From NCBI GenBank assembly GCA_905221605.1, contig CAJNDS010001332.1, positions 1 through 22,959 on the forward strand: a stretch of DNA of 22,959 nt, in the 5' to 3' direction. Positions 16,484 through 22,938 of the stretch are shown one piece after another (position 1 is the first letter of the stretch; the number at the start of each line of letters is the position of its first letter). Source of the DNA: Symbiodinium natans. Lineage: Eukaryota > Sar > Dinophyceae > Suessiales > Symbiodiniaceae. The notes below the pieces were generated by a model that made no database searches, was not told where the DNA came from, and saw only the letters and a program-made list of their open reading frames with translations. The translations under genes and the position numbers were made by a program.

Positions 16484-17029
16484 CCCGACACCTCGACCTT
16501 AAATGAAGACCTAGTGCAAGATGACTACCGATGGCAGGACATTGCAGACCTCCATCGAAACCAATTTGAAAATTGTACTTCATCATCGTAGGTACCACTA
16601 AACCCTTACGCAGAAACAAAAAACTGAAGTCCTATCGATCGCTCTCGGAACCCCAAAAAGGTTCGGCGACCTCCTTCGAAATGCGCGGTGTTTTTTGCTA
16701 GGCGGCCCCCTTATCCTAAACCCTCAACCCTAAACCCTAAACCTTAAACCCCAACCCGAACCTCCTGACCCTAGGCCTCAAGTTCCTTACGGGCTACGAG
16801 GATGGAAGGCAGCGAGTAACCCTAAACCCTACTAAGAACAAGGTTTAGGGTTTAGGGTTTAGGGTTTAGGGTTTAGGGTTTAGGGTTTAGGGTTTAGGGT
16901 TTAGGGTTTAGGGTTTAGGGTTTAGGGTTTAGCGCAAACAGGTTCGAGAAGCAGAACCTCGCGGCCGTGAAGAAGAGCCTGTCTGCTCTTCGCCTGTGGC
17001 TGCACCGCAGGGAGGCAGCACGGGGGGGT
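16484..17029 (+). CDS. Exon cluster of one unknown protein
   Basis: Four coding-like pieces lie in order: 16487-16586 (DTSTLNEDLVQDDYRWQDIA then DLHRNQFENCTSS), 16609-16666, 16772-16812 (LKFLTGYEDGRQR) and 16934-17029 (FEKQNLAAVKKSLSALRLWL then HRREAARGG). The second is open in two frames, NKKLKSYRSLSEPQKGSATS or KQKTEVLSIALGTPKRFGDL, and each can be chained to the third by the GT donor at 16667. The third-to-fourth join needs a GC or GA donor to reach the helical FEKQN frame. The last intron is mainly a pure TTTAGGG array. I am confident that this is coding, less so of the frame at each junction. No domain recognised. Confidence 0.5.
16838..16933 (+). repeat. Interstitial telomere array (TTTAGGG)
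   Basis: About 13 pure units forming most of an intron between exons at 16772-16812 and 16934-17029. Confidence 0.95.
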
Positions 17030-17340
17030 GCAAAACCCTAAGCCGCAAGGTTGGTAGGGTTTAGGGTTTAGGGTCTAGGGCTTAGGGCTGAGGGCTCAGG
17101 GTTTAGGGTTTAGGGTGAGCAGGGTTTAGGGTTTAGGGTCTCTTAGGGTTGGCCGTGACTTTTTGTTGGCCTAAACCCTAGACCTTATTCGCTAACCCTA
17201 AGCCCTAGACCCTATACCCTCAACCCCAAACCCCTAAACCGTCTGAGATTCAGATGTCGCAAAACAATCCGAAGGGTTTGAGATCGGTTCATGCGCCCCA
17301 TCAGCAGCATGCCCATCTTCCGAGAGTTTAGGCCTAGAAC
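17030..17340. repeat. Mixed TTTAGGG then CCCTAAA tracts
   Basis: TTTAGGG and GGGCTTA variants (17047-17135), a short spacer (GGCCGTGACTTTTTGTTGGCC), then CCCTAAA variants to 17240. The remainder to 17340 is single-copy without a clear exon. Confidence 0.85.
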
Positions 17341-17646
17341 CTACCGATGGATGCCATTTTGACACAGGCCTGGGTTCAGGATAAGTGCCACTGTATTAGC
17401 CCTTCTGTCAGAGCTTGCATTGTCACGGTCCTCTCCGTCTTGATGACAACCTAGAAATGCGGATGCGCTGAGCGTGCTGTGCTGTTTCCCGAACCCGAAA
17501 TGACTGGACAGTTTCATCGACATCCCAAACAAGTCGTTCAAAGGCTGTAACCCACCAACAACACCTGCCAACATGTGACAACCCGCCATACGCATGCCCA
17601 GCCGAAGAACGAGGCCGTCCAAACCTAAAGGCCCTGGCAGTTTCAC
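17341..17646. other. Single-copy block with competing ORFs on both strands
   Basis: On the minus strand an ORF of 101 codons reads KLPGPLGLDGLVLRLGMRMA at its start and ends at TAG near 17341. It follows an AACAG acceptor-like site. On the plus strand 17349-17453 reads MDAILTQAWVQDKCHCISPS then VRACIVTVLSVLMTT and stops. All other exons here are on the plus strand, which favours the second, but the longer minus frame is intact. I cannot decide between them. Confidence 0.3.
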
Positions 17647-17743
17647 TGTTTAGGGTTTAGGGCTTAGGGCTTAGGGTTTAGGGTTTAGGGTTTAGGGGTA
17701 CGAGATCTTAAGCTGAGCTGCGGCTGAATCACCGTATCTCAGT

Positions 17744-17880
17744 GTCCTTTGTACCCGTTTTGGGTCCTGAGCTCCTCTTCAGGATGTTTGGGAATGAGTT
17801 TTATTTTTTGTGTACTACAATTCTAAGAAACAGCTAAACTTACAATTTTTGCTTGGGTTCCAAGATCTGTATAGTCCTTT
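17744..17880 (+). mobile_element. Introner-like element, family D copy 2
   Basis: The 3' half resembles the transporter intron at 20176-20273: GTACTACAATTCTAAGAA against GTACTATAATTCCTAAGAA, and GGTTCCAAGATCTGTATAG against GGCTCCAAGATCAGTATAG. It is flanked by GTCCTTT on both sides. Splicing with the final TATAG as acceptor leads into a frame reading PFSLDPENLCIPQ. The exact element start is ambiguous. Confidence 0.6.
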
Positions 17881-17963
17881 CAGTTTAGACCCTGAAAATC
17901 TATGCATACCCCAAGCCCTATACCCTATACTACCCTATACCCTAAACCCCGGCCGGGTAGGCC

Positions 17964-18028
17964 CTTGGGATATTTTATATTTTCCCTTCTTGGGTGTAAG
18001 AGGAGTACATGTAGCAATGTTTTCACAG
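17964..18028 (+). repeat. Short dispersed repeat, CTTGGGATATTTTATATTTT type, copy 1
   Basis: GGGTAGGCCCTTGGGATATT followed by TTATATTTTCCCTTC recurs at 18380-18420 with few changes. Both copies run to a CAG that could be an acceptor and start with CTTGGGAT like the family-D element at 20176, so they may be further introner-like units. Confidence 0.6.
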
Positions 18029-18083
18029 GGTTTTGAGGGCCATGCTAGCTACATTCTACAGTGCTAAAGGACCCAAGCCTCGG

Positions 18084-18162
18084 CATGTTACTAGCAGTCC
18101 TTAATGGGGACTATGCTGGGGGGGGGGGGGGTTAAGGACTGTTAGTAGAAGGGGGAACATCC
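18084..18162. mobile_element. TIR element, family E copy 2, with G-run core
   Basis: CTAGCAGTCCTTAA at 18091 pairs with TTAAGGACTGTTAG ending 18145. The right end continues with the family sequence AAGGGGGAACATCC. The core is a G run. The left outer part is partly deleted relative to copy 1. Confidence 0.7.
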
Positions 18163-18388
18163 CAATTCTACAGGGCTAAGAGCCCTAAACCCTTAACCCT
18201 AAAGCCTAAACCGCTCATTCAAATCTCGAAGCCCTGAGCCGCGAGCGCAAGGTAGGTGCCGCCTGGCAAGTATCCCATCTTGGTGTGGAGGAGGGCCACT
18301 AGGCTATCATTAGGGTTTATGGTTTAGGGTTATCTCCTTTGGATTTAAGATTTAGGGCTTTTGTTGGGAGGAGGTTTCTGGGTAGGAC

Positions 18389-18437
18389 CTTGGGATAGTT
18401 TATATTTTCCCTTCCTGAGTTTAGGATATTCTTCAGC
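18389..18437 (+). repeat. Short dispersed repeat, CTTGGGATAGTTTATATTTT type, copy 2
   Basis: Second copy of the unit at 17964; it ends at ATTCTTCAG. No convincing exon is seen between 18163 and 18610, which otherwise holds decayed CCCTAAA units. Confidence 0.6.
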
Positions 18438-18610
18438 GGGAGTTAGGGCAATCCTATTTTTTGGGTTTTGGGGGGTTCTCTAGACACCTACTAAAGAGTT
18501 CCTAGTTTTCAGTAGACTCACTTTCAGGGGGTTCTTGAACCTAAACCCCAAACATTGTCCTAAACCCTAAACCCTTAAACCTAAACCCTTGTTGACTTTA
18601 AGAACTGCAG

Positions 18611-18940
18611 GCGAGGCGAGCCCACCGAGCATGTCCGGCGCGCTCGCGGCAGCGGAGCGACTATGTGAGCTCCTGACAGCTGTGGCCCAGGAGGTGTGGG
18701 ATTTGGGGTTTGGGGTTTCGGGTTTAGGGCTAGGGTTTAGGGTTTAGGGTTTAGGGTTTAGGGCTTAGGGCTTAGGGCTTAGAGCTTAGGGCTTAGGGCT
18801 TAGGGCTTAGGGCTTAGGGCTTAGGGCTTAGGGCTTGGGGTTTGGGGTTTGGGGTTTGGGGTTTGGGGTCTAGGGGGGCCGAAGAAACTTCTGCTCTCAT
18901 TGCCAAATTGCTGGATGCGCTGCAGAGTAGGGTCCAATGA
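18611..18940 (+). CDS. 3' end of an unknown protein gene (two exons with stop)
   Basis: Exon 18611-18707 follows AAGAACTGCAG and reads EASPPSMSGALAAAERLCEL then LTAVAQEVWDLG. Exon 18874-18940 follows GGGGTCTAG and reads GAEETSALIAKLLDALQSRV Q (space added), ending at TGA 18938-18940. A GT donor at 18708 (phase 2) joins them in frame. The intron is about 166 bp and consists of TTTAGGG units that pass into homogenised GGGCTTA and TTTGGGG blocks. The product's end is helical and leucine-rich, possibly coiled coil. Upstream exons are not identified. This is the clearest gene terminus in the window. Confidence 0.65.
18721..18870 (+). repeat. Telomere-variant intron core (TTTAGGG, CTTAGGG, TTTGGGG)
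   Basis: Three successive blocks: a few TTTAGGG, about ten CTTAGGG, then about five TTTGGGG. Each is homogeneous, pointing to local amplification of variant units inside an intron. Confidence 0.95.
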
Positions 18941-19107
18941 TCGCCCGACGCCCTAACTCCTACGCCCTAGAACCTCGTCGCCAAGCCCTGAACCCCAAAC
19001 CCTCCTAAACCCTAAACCCTAAATCCTAAACCCTAAACCCTAAATCTCAAACCTCTGAAGCCTTGGCTTGGCTCCCAAAAAGCGCCACCCAAAACGCGCC
19101 CTGCCAG

Positions 19108-19179
19108 GTTTCGCAGTGGAAGTCGGGGCTGGAGTCTTGCCGATACCTGCTCCCTGGATGTCCCTGTGGTGCCCTTTTG
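19108..19179 (+). CDS. Possible exon, unknown protein
   Basis: After CGCCCTGCCAG two frames are open: VSQWKSGLESCRYLLPGCPC and FAVEVGAGVLPIPAPWMSLW. TTTAGGG follows. The stretch 19290-19440 has further single-copy sequence with an ambiguous short frame. Confidence 0.35.
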
Positions 19180-19180
19180 G

Positions 19181-19288
19181 GTTTAGGGTTTAGGGTTTAC
19201 GGTTTACTGTTTACGGTTCACGGTTCACGGTTTGGGGTTTAGGGTTTAGGGTTTAGGGTTTAGGGTTTAGGGTTTAGGGTTTAGGGTT
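19181..19288 (+). repeat. Interstitial telomere array with TTTACGG/TTCACGG variants
   Basis: Variant units near 19195-19225 are followed by about eight pure TTTAGGG units. Confidence 0.95.
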
Positions 19289-19499
19289 TCGGGGCTGCCT
19301 TGTCAAGCAACCAACTTCCCAAAAAGGTACTTGACAGAAAATGGTTTCTGGGCTCCAAATGCCATGGATGCCCGGTAGATGGGCCCTATTTGTTTTCCTT
19401 TGTCCAAGGGCCTAAAGCTCCTAGGGTTTGCGGTCCCTAAGCCCTAAATCCTACACGTTGTTTCATTGAGGCTTAGGGTTTGTCAACAACCCAACCCTA

Positions 19500-19660
19500 A
19501 ACCCCACATTACAAACCCCAAAACCGTAAGCCCTAAACCCTACGCCCTAAACCCTAAGCCCTAAACGCTAAGCCCTAAACCCTAAGCCCTAAACGCTAAG
19601 CCCTAAACCCTAAACCCTAAACCCTAAACCCTAACCCCTAAACCCTAAACCCTAAACCCC
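19500..19660 (-). repeat. Interstitial telomere array with alternating CCCTAAG/CCCTAAA units
   Basis: Units alternate as CCCTAAG, CCCTAAA or CGCTAAG for several periods (about 19535-19605) and then become pure CCCTAAA. The alternation implies duplication of a 14-bp dimer. Confidence 0.9.
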
Positions 19661-19673
19661 ATAGGCTGACTAG

Positions 19674-19754
19674 GCAGCCCAGGCCCACCAGCGCTACCAA
19701 GCTGCCAGAGGCCCCGCGAGCCGTGCCAGCGCAGGTTGCCGAGCCATGCCGCAA
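19674..19754 (+). CDS. Probable exon, unknown protein
   Basis: After GCTGACTAG the frame QPRPTSATKLPEAPRAVPAQ then VAEPCRK is open; GCAA followed by GTTTAGGG gives a GT donor made by the telomere repeat itself. It lies between oppositely oriented arrays (19500-19660 and 19756-19850). Confidence 0.4.
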
Positions 19755-19755
19755 G

Positions 19756-19850
19756 TTTAGGGTTTAGGGTTTAGGGTTTAGGGTTTAGGGTTTAGGGTTT
19801 AGGGGTTAGGGGTTAGGGGTTAGGGGTTAGGGTTCAGGGCTTAGGCTTTA
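19756..19850 (+). repeat. Interstitial telomere array (TTTAGGG, then GGGGTTA variants)
   Basis: About seven pure units, then four GGGGTTA units, before the region upstream of the transporter gene (T-rich run and G run at 19940-19970). Confidence 0.95.
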
Positions 19851-20082
19851 GGGTCAAAAAGCCGTGAGGTTTTCGAGGTTTGTGGCTTTGTGGTTGGTTT
19901 TGTATGTGGTTGAGAATGTTGTTGGGCTATTGGGCAGGCTTTTTTTTTTCTTTTTGGGGGGGGGGGGGGGTGAGGTGTCGCTTGCAGTGCTTGAAGTCCT
20001 GGCAGCTATTTGGCTTACCAGGCTCTGCGCAAGCTCTGCGCAAGCACGCAGGTTTGTGGAGCACCAGCCTGTTGCGACAAGC

Positions 20083-21636
20083 ATGGCAATACCTTTTTGG
20101 CTCCCGGCGGCTTTGCAGTTCTTTTCCTGTGCTGCGGTGAGCTGTGTTCTCAGGTTCAACCTTGTGTACTGGCATCTTGGGATTTTAGGGAACAATATTT
20201 CATGCTTGGGTACTATAATTCCTAAGAAGTTCCTAAAATGATGAGCTTTGCTATGGCTCCAAGATCAGTATAGGCATCATTTGGGCTATCATGGCGTGTG
20301 GGCGGCAGCGCTGAGTGTGGCGAGCTTAACGGGGCTGTTCTGTGGATCTCTGTTCTGGGGAGCCGTGGCTGACTATGTCGGAAACATCAAAGGGGTGCTT
20401 TCGGTGGCTTGGTAGCTGAGTGAGTACACTTTACACTTCTTGGGCTACTATAACCCCCGACAGAACTGAAAGTGTGTACTTTTTTTCTCAGCAACTGAGG
20501 TGGCCCATGCCCTCGCCATGATCTGCGTGCCATTCAACGTGATGCCTTCCATCGCAAGCTCTTATCCACTCCTTGCGTGTCTCACCGTGCTGGTCTCCTT
20601 CCTGCTGGCAGCGGATACCGGATTGGTAGACACAATCTGCTTAGCCGCTGCGGACGCGCAGGGTGACTATGGAGACTTGGGTAGCCCAGTGGTACCCTTT
20701 TTCCTTTTTTTTGGGGGCTTCAAGGTTCCCTTATAAATTAACCAAAACCAAAAAAGGGTGCCCTTAATCTGTTAGGGCTACTGGGGTACCAAGGAGAGAT
20801 GCGCTCCTGGAGTTGCATCGGCTGTGGGCTGATTTGCGTCGTGGTGGGAGCCGGCCTTGCCCTCACGGGCCCATGGATGCTTGGTAAACCCTAAACCCTA
20901 AACCCTAAACCCTAAACCCTAAACCCTAAACCCTAAACCCTAAACCCTAAAGCCTAAACCCTAAACCCTAAACCCTAAACCCTTACTGGGCTACCAAGGA
21001 TGATCTACTCCACCTTTGTGGTGCTGCAAGTCCCTTTGTTGATCATGCTTCTCTTCTTCTTGCCGAGCCCGCGTTTGAGCAGCTTAGTCGCTGAATGAGT
21101 ACACTTCACACCTTTTTTGGGATACGAGAATCTACAGAACTGAAAGTGTACACTTTTGTGGGGCTCATGAACTCAGCAACTAAGGCAGAGAAGTGGCCCA
21201 GAAGAGAGAAGTGAAGATCATGGAGTGCCTCACGGGGAATAAAACCTTCATCTCGCTTTACCTACATCTTTATATGGGTTGCTACCTACTAGTTCATGAA
21301 GGGTAGTAAACCCGAAACCTTAAACCCGAAACCCTACACCCTAAACCCTAGGAAACTGTAGGTAAGTAGAGCCCCAGGTATGGGCTGTGCCTGTCCCTGA
21401 TCGAGATTTTCGGGCCGGTTTATTACATCAAGTTCCTTGGTCATAGTTGGGTGACATTCTACATGTTTAAGGGTTTAGGGTTTGGGTTTTAGGTTTTAGG
21501 GTTTAGGGTTTAGGGTTTAGGGATTAGGGTTTCGGGTTTAGGGAATAAAAAGAACTAGGTTCCTGGGCACCTCCAGCTTCACGTTCGGTGCCGCGGTGCT
21601 GATCATGTGCTTGGCAGAGACTTGGCTAGAGGGTTT
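20083..21636 (+). CDS. Multi-exon MFS transporter, MFS_1-like/MFSD6 type (partial)
   Basis: Predicted multi-pass membrane transporter of the major facilitator superfamily; the substrate cannot be inferred. Exons: 20083-20171 (ATG start MAIPFWLPAALQFF, first membrane helix), 20274-20403 (loop-2 motif region GLFCGSLFWGAVADYVGN), 20500-20671 (two helices and GLVDTICLAAADAQGDYG), 20794-20875 (EMRSW then helix CIGCGLICVVVGAGLALTG), 20999-21078 (helix MIYSTFVVLQVPLLIMLLFF), 21185 to about 21299 (hydrophilic central loop, then GNKTFISLYLHLYMG), 21378 to about 21472 (YGLCLSLIEIFGPVYYIKFL) and 21559 to about 21636 (FTFGAAVLIMCLAETWLEG). The YGEMRSW motif after the third exon and the xxEIFGPVYY segment fit the MFS_1-like family. 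The first four introns and the fifth junction are introner elements with 4-bp duplications; all joins keep frame. Junctions 6-8 run through telomere repeats and are less certain. The C-terminal half is not complete; 21975-22030 (LERLSRHLRRNDHQTPMLPP) may belong to it. Upstream of the ATG the frame is also open, so an earlier start is possible. Confidence 0.75.
20176..20273 (+). mobile_element. Introner-like element, family D copy 1 (GC-AG intron)
   Basis: 98 bp beginning CTTGGGATTTTAG and ending AGTATAG, flanked by GCAT at 20172-20175 and 20274-20277. The intron is the left GCAT plus the element: donor GC, acceptor TATAG. Splicing yields YWHHLGYHG and restores the uninterrupted frame. Terminal inverted repeats are weak. 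The relative at 17744 shares its 3' half. Confidence 0.8.
20408..20499. mobile_element. Introner-like TIR element, family A copy 2
   Basis: Left end CTTGGTAGCTGAGTGAGTAC, right end CTCAGCAACTGAG (reverse complement CTCAGTTGCTGAG), 92 bp. It is flanked by GTGG at 20404-20407 and 20500-20503. Donor GT from the left duplicate, acceptor GAG at the end. The exact frame SVAHALAM is restored. The interior ACACTT and GAACTGAAAGTGT match copies at 6138 and 21083. Confidence 0.9.
20676..20793. mobile_element. Introner-like TIR element, family B copy 2
   Basis: 118 bp from CTTGGGTAGCCCAGTGGTAC to GGGCTACTGGGGTACCAAG, similar to the element at 14719. Flanked by GAGA at 20672-20675 and 20794-20797. A GA donor at the left duplicate restores YGEMRS exactly. 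A GT donor inside the element (GTAGCCC) would instead add nine bases in frame (YGDLGEMRS). Transcript data would decide. Confidence 0.9.
20880..20998 (-). mobile_element. Introner-like element, family B copy 3, with telomeric core
   Basis: 119 bp, starting CTTGGTA and ending TTACTGGGCTACCAAG. The right end matches the family-B end at 14812-14827 at 15 of 16 positions. It is flanked by GATG at 20876-20879 and 20999-21002. Everything between is about 14 CCCTAAA units (one AGCCTAA variant). A GA donor restores WMIYST exactly; a GC donor at the duplicate-element junction would add one Met codon. Length equals that of copy 2 although the core is entirely different. Confidence 0.9.
21083..21184. 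mobile_element. Introner-like TIR element, family A copy 3
   Basis: 102 bp from CTTAGTCGCTGAATGAGTAC to CTCAGCAACTAAG, flanked by GCAG at 21079-21082 and 21185-21188. Donor GC from the left duplicate, acceptor AAG. The frame PRLSREVAQK is restored. Confidence 0.92.
21470..21543 (+). repeat. Interstitial telomere array (TTTAGGG, some variants)
   Basis: TTTGGG, TTTTAGG and pure TTTAGGG units between transporter exons 7 and 8. The exon 7 donor is probably made from the repeat itself (GGGTTTGG). A shorter array at 21635-21689 follows exon 8. Confidence 0.9.
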
Positions 21637-21688
21637 AGGGTTTAGGGTTTAGGGTTTAGGGTGAGGGTTTAGGGTTTAGGGTTTAGGG

Positions 21689-21974
21689 TAATCCGAGCAT
21701 CTGTTTAATGGTCCCCCCCCCCCACCGCAATAAGGAAGGCAGGGTTCCGCAATAATTGGACCATGGCCCTGCATTGATTCTCTATTAAAAACAATAGGCT
21801 GTAGATCCCTGAGGTGCTGTAGCTTCGCATCTCCGCAAGCAAAACAAGAAGCCTGCCGACAGATTTTTGAACCCCCCCCAAAATAAGTTCTTTAAATGTA
21901 GTCTTCCGGCGGGCTTCCGGCCGAAAAACAATTCTTTAAATGTGGGGGTATTAATTAAACAGATGCTCGGATTA
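21689..21974. mobile_element. MITE-like element with perfect 21-bp TIR
   Basis: TAATCCGAGCATCTGTTTAAT at 21689 (21 nt, final T included) is exactly complementary to 21954-21974. The 286-bp unit holds a C run, AT-rich sequence and a direct repeat TTCTTTAAATGT at about 21888 and 21930. It has no coding capacity. The left flank is a TTTAGGG array; no TSD is obvious. It differs from the CTT...AAG introners in ends and length. Confidence 0.85.
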
Positions 21975-22034
21975 GAAAGATTGTCCAGGCACCTGCGCAG
22001 GAACGACCACCAAACCCCCATGCTGCCGCCATCA

Positions 22035-22138
22035 GGGGGGGAGGGGGGAGGGGGGGCGGGGAGAACGGGGGGAGGGCGGGGAGGGAGAGGGGAGAATGGG
22101 GGGAGGGAGCGGGGAGAGAGAGGGGGAGAGAGGGGGGT
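22035..22138 (+). repeat. G-rich purine minisatellite
   Basis: GGGGGAGG, GGGGAGAA and GAGAGAGGGG units on the plus strand, nearly all purine, with potential for triplex or G-quadruplex structure. The Gly/Arg frame across it is an artefact. Confidence 0.9.
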
Positions 22139-22226
22139 AACGTGGGACCCCTAAACCCTAAACCCTAAACTCTAAACCCTAAACCCTAAACCCCTAAACC
22201 CTAAACCCTAAACCCACCTTTCAAAG

Positions 22227-22503
22227 AAATCGATAACGTGAAGGAGATCGTCGTCTTCCGGTTCATCGCGCGTGCTCTTCGGGATCTTCACGCCTCGTGG
22301 GCGTGGGTCCGCGACGCATGCTACGCCTCTCACCCTGCGGTTCTGGCTCGCGTACGTGTTTGCAGGAACCCTAAACCCGAAACCCTAAACCCTAAACCCT
22401 AAACCCTCACCCTAAACCCTAAACCCACTATACGTCCGAGACGTCTTATGACCTTCAGCGCTTTAGTGACCCAAATATAAGTCCCTGGAACGAGCCTGTA
22501 CGC
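22227..22503 (+). CDS. Two exons of an unknown protein
   Basis: Exon 22227-22351 follows CTTTCAAAG and reads EIDNVKEIVVFRFIARALRD then LHASWAWVRDACYASHPAVL AR (space added), ending at a strong donor GTACGTG. Exon 22441-22503 follows CGTCCGAG and reads TSYDLQRFSDPNISPWNEPV R in the matching phase 0. The intron carries CCCTAAA repeats. No repeat content in the exons and no family recognised. It could be a new gene or a distant part of the one upstream. Confidence 0.55.
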
Positions 22504-22890
22504 GTTAGGGTTTAAGGTGTAGGGTTTAGGGTTTAGGGTTTTTAGGGTTTGGGGTTTAGGGTTTAAGGTTTTGGGTTTAGAGTTTAGGGTTTAGGGTTTA
22601 GGGTTTTGGGGCTTCAGGACGCTATACCCTAAACCCTACACTCTGCACACCAAAACCCTAAACCCTACAAAGGGCCAATGGTTTTCTAACTTTTGAGCCC
22701 CCTTCTTGGAGTCGAGCCCACTACCAGTTCAGCCTCTAGACCCTCAACCAGCCTGACCTGCCAACCTTGTAGGGTTTAGGGTTTAGGGTTTGGGGTTTGG
22801 GGTTTGGGGTTTGGGGTTTAGGGTTTAGGGTTTAGGGTTTAGGGTTCAGGGGCTAAGCATGCACAGCCAAACCCTAAGCCTACGCCCTAG
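22504..22890. repeat. Telomere arrays and variants with one weak exon
   Basis: TTTAGGG variants at 22505-22610, CCCTAAA to about 22670, then single-copy sequence in which 22712-22770 is open (PTTSSASRPSTSLTCQPC). TTTAGGG/TTTGGGG units follow at 22770-22850. Confidence 0.8.
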
Positions 22891-22938
22891 AGACCCCCTG
22901 AACCCCAAGCAGCTGGAGCTCTGGGACGAACACAAGGA
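22891..22938 (+). CDS. Probable exon at the window end
   Basis: After CTACGCCCTAG the frame DPLNPKQLELWDEHKDL is open and coding-like, ending where CCCTAAA units begin (22938-22959). The gene continues beyond the window. Confidence 0.45.

Noticed and set aside
19864-20082. N-terminal extension of the transporter ORF
   Set aside because: The frame crosses a poly-T and poly-G run and decayed telomere sequence; the ATG at 20083 directly before the first membrane helix fits the family better, though an upstream exon cannot be excluded.
21256-21366. A sixth introner in the transporter (CTTTACCTACA paired with TGTAGGTAAG)
   Set aside because: The inverted repeat is about 10 bp and no flanking duplication is found; reading through it gives a plausible membrane helix (LYLHLYMGCYLLV), and a GT-AG intron starting about 21300 keeps frame. 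Kept as an alternative only.
22035-22154. Gly/Arg-rich protein C-terminus
   Set aside because: Caused by a purine minisatellite; no support from neighbouring exons.
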